Source: Nemopilema nomurai
Lineage: Eukaryota > Cnidaria > Scyphozoa > Rhizostomeae > Rhizostomatidae
Reading direction: 5' to 3'
Assembly (NCBI GenBank): GCA_003864495.1
Contig: ML133420.1
Span: forward strand, 4,054,340 to 4,118,339
DNA length: 64,000 nt
Positions 59,388 to 64,000 of this stretch are shown here, one piece after another; within the stretch, counting starts at the first letter, position 1; each line of letters starts with the position of its first letter. The position numbers and the translations under genes are program-made. Below the pieces are notes generated by a model, which searched no databases, was not told where the DNA came from, and saw nothing but the letters and a program-made list of their open reading frames with translations.

Positions 59388-62300
59388 AGAATGCTAATGT
59401 CTGAAAGAGCGGAAAAATCAAGGAGCAGCTGCTGGAATAGAGGCTGTAGAGAAGCGAAGACGGTCATTGAAATTGAGTAGATGTGTTTTATGTCTTCAAC
59501 ATTTTGGCAATAATGACAAGTGTCTGCGATATTTAAACGCCAGGACTTGATGTAACTGGCAGTTTTCAAAACACCATGGTAGACTTTCCAAAGGACCTCG
59601 TCCTCATGCCCGGTGGAAAGACAACCACGTGTTTAAGCCATGGAATTTTCGTCAAGGGGATGGTTCAGAGTAACTCGCCAGTTTTGAGCCCGCCCGTGTT
59701 TTACAGTGGCGGAGCTTAGAAGGACAGTATAAATTGCCTTGACTGACGTGCCCAACACGCTGAAGGAGGAGACTGAGTCTTTGTGCAAATTACAAAGAGA
59801 GAGAAAACGAGTGTAGTGGAGAAGGTGATAGGGCGTGCGGAGACGAGTTCGAATGAAGGAAGGAGGCGAGTGGGAGATATTTCTTCAAATGTAAGCCTAT
59901 GTTGTATCTGGCAAAGTAGACCCAAGGAGAGGAGTAATTACTGTCGGCAATTGCTTGGAGAAATTTAAGATGCAATGTGTTTGCTTTTAGAGAGACGTCA
60001 GCTATGTTTCGTCCACCTCTGTCGTGTGGCTGGAACATTAGCTTTCGGGCAACGAGCTCGTTTTTTCCTGCCCAAAGGAATTCAAAAATTAGCCTGTTGA
60101 TTTGTTTTTCAACGGCGGTTGGGACGTGGAATATAGTGCTCACAAAAACAAGACCAGAAGGGCAACAGTGTTTAGAGTAAGGGCTTTGCCTTGTAGGGAA
60201 AGGGATCTTTGTTTCCATGCGTTAAGCCGGTTGGATAGTTTTACGATCCGTTTTATCCAGCAATTTTCAGCTGCAAATTCGGAACCAAATTGGAGACCGA
60301 GAATTTCGAAGGGACCAGAAGTCCATTGTAGTGAGGAAGGGGGGAAGCAGAAAGAAAGGGAGGTTTGCTGAACCACTTTCCGCAGGACTTGCCGATATCA
60401 TAATTTACTTTGGACCCAGAGCCGAGTTCGTATACTTTGATAGTGGATAAGGCTTCGTCTACTGAAAAATTGTTGCGGAGGAAAAGGGTTGTGTCGTCTG
60501 CGTACTGGGAGATTTTAACTTCAGTAGCTGTGCCGGGTAACCGAATGCCATCTATGCTTTTGTTTTGCCTGATGATGTTTCCTAAGGTCTCTGCCACAAT
60601 ACAGTAAAGAAGAGGGGAGAGGGGACAACCTTGGCGAACACCCCGTTTTAGAGTTATGTGTCAAGAAAGGTACCCGTTGTTTGAAATTCGACATGAGACG
60701 CTGGTGTATAATGTCTTCACAAAACCAAGAAAAATTGGGCCAAAATTCATCTTTTCCAAAACTTGGAACAGAAAATCCCAATTGACACGGTCGAAAGCTT
60801 TCTCTTGGTCAATTTTCAGTAGCGCTAGGGGGAGACTTTTGGCCTGACAATAGTCCGTAGCGTCTCGGGCAAGCATGAGATTCTCGGAGATTGATCTGCC
60901 TGGAACAGAACATGTTTGGTCCGGGTGAAGGACAAAGGGAAGTGCTTCTTGGAGTCTGTTGGCAAGAGATTTGGTGCCAATTTTGTAATCTACGTTTAAA
61001 AGGGATATTGGGCGCCAGTTTTTTAAATCTTTGCTGTCGCCTTTCTTGAACAGGAGAGAGATGATTGCCAACTGCATGGTTTCGGTTAGCAGGCCACGAG
61101 AAAAAACAGAAATTGAGAACACGTACAAGAGCTTCACCAATGGTATCCAAAAGTGTCGTAGAAAGCGCGTTAGAAAAACTCAGCTGGGAGGCCATCGGAG
61201 CCTGGGACTTATCGGGTTTCATCAGGGAAAGGGCCTTAAGACATTCGTTTGCGGAAAGTGGTTCATCAAGTAACAATCTAAGGTGAGCAGGAACGAAACG
61301 GTTTATACTATTTAAAAGAACGGATTGGCTATTAGGGTCGACAGAATGAGAGGAATACAAAGAATCGTAGAATGAGGCGATGCAGCCAAGCAGTTCCTGA
61401 TTACCTTCAATTTGTGTTCCGTCTGGGGTTGTTAACTGCCTAATGACTTTTTTGGACTTTCCGGAATTTTCTAGACCGAAAAAGTACCGCGAGGGTTTCT
61501 CGTTTTGCTCGTATTCAAGAGCTTTAGCGCGAATTCTCGCTCCGTTGATGTCGTGTAGGTCCAGTTCTTCAATTTGTTTGCGGATGAAAGGGGCGCTGTC
61601 TTGTACTACAATGTCTGGGGAAACAGTGGCGAGCTGCGGTTCCTGTTCCAAGAAAGTTCTTTTGGAGCGTTTTTCTCTAGCCAACTTTTTGGAGAAATGG
61701 ACGCAGTGGTGCTTTATTTTCCTTTTGGCTATGTCCCACCACACGTCCAGTTTCCCCTCAAAGTCGACTTGGCGCGTGACCCAAAACGCAAGGAAACCCT
61801 TAAGCTTTGACGTAAAAAGCGTGTTAGAGAGAAGAGTTGTATTGAGTTTCCATGTTCCTCGACCTCGTGAGGGGGAGTGGGGTTGTTTGAAAGAAAGTGT
61901 GGGGGCATCGTGATCAGAAAAAGGGAAAACGGTAATAGGGCAGTGAGATGTACGGGATAATATGTCCTGTGATACGTAGAATTTGTCAAGTCGGGAAGAA
62001 ACCTTCGAGTTAGTCCAAGTAAATGTACGAGCTGAAGGGTGCATGGAACGAAAAACGTCCGTAAGTTCGTAAGATTGCAGTAGGTCGTTGAGGGATTTAA
62101 GGGCAGTGGAGCCTGCTTGGCTATCACCGCCTTGTTTATCGAGGTACAAATCAAAGAGTGAATTGAAATCACCTCCGATAACAGTTGGAATCCCCCTTTG
62201 TATGTGAGACGACAGGGTATCAAAAAAAGTTGCACGCTCGCCTATTGCGCATGGAGCATAGACGTTTATCAGTTGAAGCCACTGACATCAAGCTCCAGGT

Positions 62301-62586
62301 TGAGCCACCTTCCATTACTGTCCTTGGTGACTTTTGAAAAGCGGAAAGTGGGGTGCTTCTTAGTGAGGATGACAACGCCTCTGCTATGGTTGCCACAAAA
62401 GGAAGAGTAGATTGCCCCATTCCAGATGGATTTCAAGTGGCCGAGATCCTGCTCGCTAGCAAAATAGGTTTCTTGAAGGAAAATTATGCTTTCATTTCGG
62501 TTAGCAAGCCAGTCTACTATAGCAGCACACTTAGAGGAATCACGTAGGCCATGCGTGTTAATTGATAGTATTTTAACTGTTGTCAT
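59388..62586 (-). pseudogene. Tx1-C ORF2 (APE endonuclease-reverse transcriptase), frameshifted
   Basis: Starts at ATG 62586. APE: SINTHGLRD, FLQETYF, then after a frameshift near 62283 NVYAPC, GGDFNS and FSDHD, so all catalytic motifs are present. RT: KPDKS, then after frame changes near 61195 and 61105 KKGDSKDLKNWRPISLL, KIDQEKAFDRVNW (motif A) and, past a further shift near 60660, ISQYADDTTLFL (motif C, intact YADD). Thumb: WAGKNELVARK (60050-60100). The C-terminal zinc knuckle reads C-H-Y-C...H as in the zf-RVT region of L1/Tx1 ORF2 proteins, near 59510. The frame then crosses into satellite at 59388 and stops at 59339, so the last residues are lost. Catalytic residues are conserved. At least four frame breaks disable it. 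Confidence 0.88.
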
Positions 62587-62623
62587 GACTCACACGGTTG
62601 GGGGAATCCAAAGTTATCGGGCT

Positions 62624-64000
62624 CTAGCGTGAGATTGGAGGAGGGACAGAGCGTGCTTTTGACCTCTTTTTAGTAGAGGGCCTCCTTACGGCAGAAACCT
62701 GAGAGAGATTGTCTTCCTGGAGGGCCCTCTTAGAGGCTGTTGGCACACCCTGGTCCACTGCCGGGGTAGGGTTTTCAGAAAGGATAGAGGGAGAGCAAGA
62801 ATCGGGAGAAGAATACAGATGCCAGGAAAGATCATACCAGTTCCAGGATCGGTCTTCTTTACCCGGCCCACTGGTGGTGGTTGCCGGCGTCGGGTCCGTT
62901 GGAGCTGGCATGTGTTCGGCAGGTGGTTCCCTGACTGGTGCTGGTTCTGGTTCTGGTCCTTGTTCTGGTTCTGTTTCTGATGCAGGTGCTGGAACTGGTG
63001 CAGGTGCTGGAACTGGTGCTGTTGTTGGTGCTGGTGCTGGTGCTGCTGTTGGTGCTGGCAGACGGTCTTCAGGGTTTTGCCGTGTCGGCTGTACCCGTGC
63101 GACAGCGGTCTCCTCTGGGCCGGATTCGTCCTCAGAGGAGGAGGTTTCAGCAGTGCTGCCTGTATCAGGGTCCCACGCGGTCACACACTGAGCAAGATGG
63201 TGCTCGGTTGATCCGCAGCCCTGGCAACGACTGTTCTCGGGACACTCGGCATTTATGTGACCCCCTGCTCCGCAGTTGAAGCAACGTTGAATGCTACAAC
63301 TTGCGGCCACATGGGCCAGACTGTCGCACTTACGACATGTCTGCGGCTGCCTGTCATGGCGAACCGCAAGACAATAAGGCCCAATGTGGACGAAGCTTGG
63401 GATGGCTTCAGTCATCACCATTTTCATGGTGACAACACCGTTCTTAATGGTTGTCCCAGGGTAAATGTTTTCCCTTAGAAACAGCACTTGGCCGAAGGCT
63501 GCGAACCTCCTCCTCACTAACTCCAAGCATAGCTCTGCCGGCTTGTGGAAAACCCTCACCCAGACGGTACGGGAGGCTCCCAATTCCGGCGGGGGGACTT
63601 GACAAAGTCCAGTCCAATGAACTTTGACTTTTACTCCAAGGAGGCGAAAGTCAGCTCTCCATCCCCGTTCGGGAGGGTCTGAAAATGGGTGGGGACAATC
63701 CCATGGTCCGCAAGCTTCCCTATAAGTGCCCGGGCATTAATGCCCTGGCGGGAGTGAATAGATACTGACCTGGGACGGTCCCGGTACATCGGCATGCTAG
63801 CTCGGAGGTTGTCCGAGGGGCCCAGAAACAATTTGTCAATTGACTCTGCGGCGGCGGCATATCTCCTCTGCGGCTGGTTGGCTGCGACGATGGGCGTCCG
63901 TGAAGGCACGTTTCCTGGCGCATTCGCCGCAGCAACCCGGTAGGGGCGGCGATCCACATTGCTCTGAATGTGGGACTTTCTCAAAATACTTTTATGGTCC
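62624..64000 (-). pseudogene. Tx1-C ORF1 (CCHC protein), frameshifted, 5' end outside window
   Basis: RNA-binding ORF1. The frame from the window edge (RKSHIQSN) runs to 63631, breaks, and resumes at 63583 (VWVRVFHKPAEL) to a stop at 62624. Three perfect CX2CX4HX4C knuckles follow each other: CRKCDSLAHVAASC, CFNCGAGGHINAEC and CQGCGSTEHHLAQC. Then come an acidic stretch and a Pro/Ala/Glu repeat (about 63060-62930) coded by a GGTGCT/GGTTCT minisatellite. The C-terminus ends basic (KKRSKARS). About 17 N-terminal residues seen in Tx1-A (MSSATERRR...) lie beyond the right edge. Confidence 0.85.
62934..63058. repeat. GGTGCT/GGTTCT minisatellite inside Tx1-C ORF1
   Basis: Tandem 6-12-bp units of the GGTGCTGGT, GGTTCTGGT and GGAACTGGTGCA types. 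On the minus strand they encode alternating Pro-Ala, Pro-Val and Pro-Glu pairs. The same region in Tx1-A (about 636-658) has only two or three units, so the tract varies in length between copies. Confidence 0.9.

Larger units (their letters stand above)
59388..64000 (-). mobile_element. Tx1-clade LINE copy C, nearly complete
   Basis: Same subfamily as Tx1-A. ORF1 (64000-62624) and ORF2 (62586 to about 59388) are both present in order with short spacing. The 5' end lies outside the window: comparison with Tx1-A places it about 196 bp beyond 64000. The 3' end is abrupt. ORF2 runs directly into satellite with no 3' UTR or tail, so the last part is missing or was replaced. Several frameshifts interrupt both ORFs. 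Confidence 0.9.

Overview
The window is eukaryotic, from a metazoan and most likely a marine invertebrate such as an anthozoan. It has split genes, APE-type LINEs, THAP-domain DNA transposons, spliceosomal snRNA genes and a very long satellite. The animal group is inferred only from the look of the transposon proteins. I see no ordinary host protein-coding gene. Almost everything is snRNA locus, mobile element or satellite.

Layout. 1-1723: a decayed Tx1-clade LINE (Tx1-A), minus strand. 1724-2022: the first 34 nt of a U2 snRNA gene plus its 5' flank. 2117-3865: fragment of a second, unrelated LINE. 3866-6247: a decayed ISL2EU-type element (THAP/DDE transposase and a YqaJ nuclease fragment). 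6248-10588: a second Tx1-clade LINE (Tx1-B), carrying a hAT fragment. 10589-10873: another U2 5' end with the same flank. 11116-11279: a U1 snRNA gene copy. About 11867-11925: the 3' end of a U2 gene. 11926-59387: about 37 kb of AT-rich higher-order satellite, split by a 3.3-kb Harbinger (40056-43370) and a 6.8-kb Kolobok (43844-50691). 59388-64000: a third Tx1-clade LINE (Tx1-C), minus strand, 5' end beyond the window.

How it fits together. All snRNA pieces and all Tx1 LINEs lie on the minus strand. Tx1-A and Tx1-B both start exactly where a U2 gene breaks off, after nt 34 and nt 28. This fits target-specific insertion into U2 genes of a U1/U2 cluster, the known behaviour of Keno-type elements of the Tx1 clade. 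Read along the minus strand, Tx1-C is followed by the satellite and then by a U2 3' end. I therefore infer that Tx1-C and the whole satellite may sit inside one broken U2 gene, and predict a U2 5' end roughly 200 bp past the right edge.

The most informative element is the Kolobok. It has 20-bp inverted repeats, a TTAA target duplication, a nine-exon THAP transposase gene with only two lesions, and a convergent, fully intact three-exon gene. That second gene encodes a 215-aa protein whose cysteine pattern resembles the C-terminal 'ballast' domain of the P2X7 receptor. The Harbinger has 41-bp inverted repeats, a 3-bp duplication, an intact Myb-like gene and a damaged transposase. Both look young relative to the satellite. 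Several frame breaks fall in homopolymers, so some may be consensus errors rather than decay.
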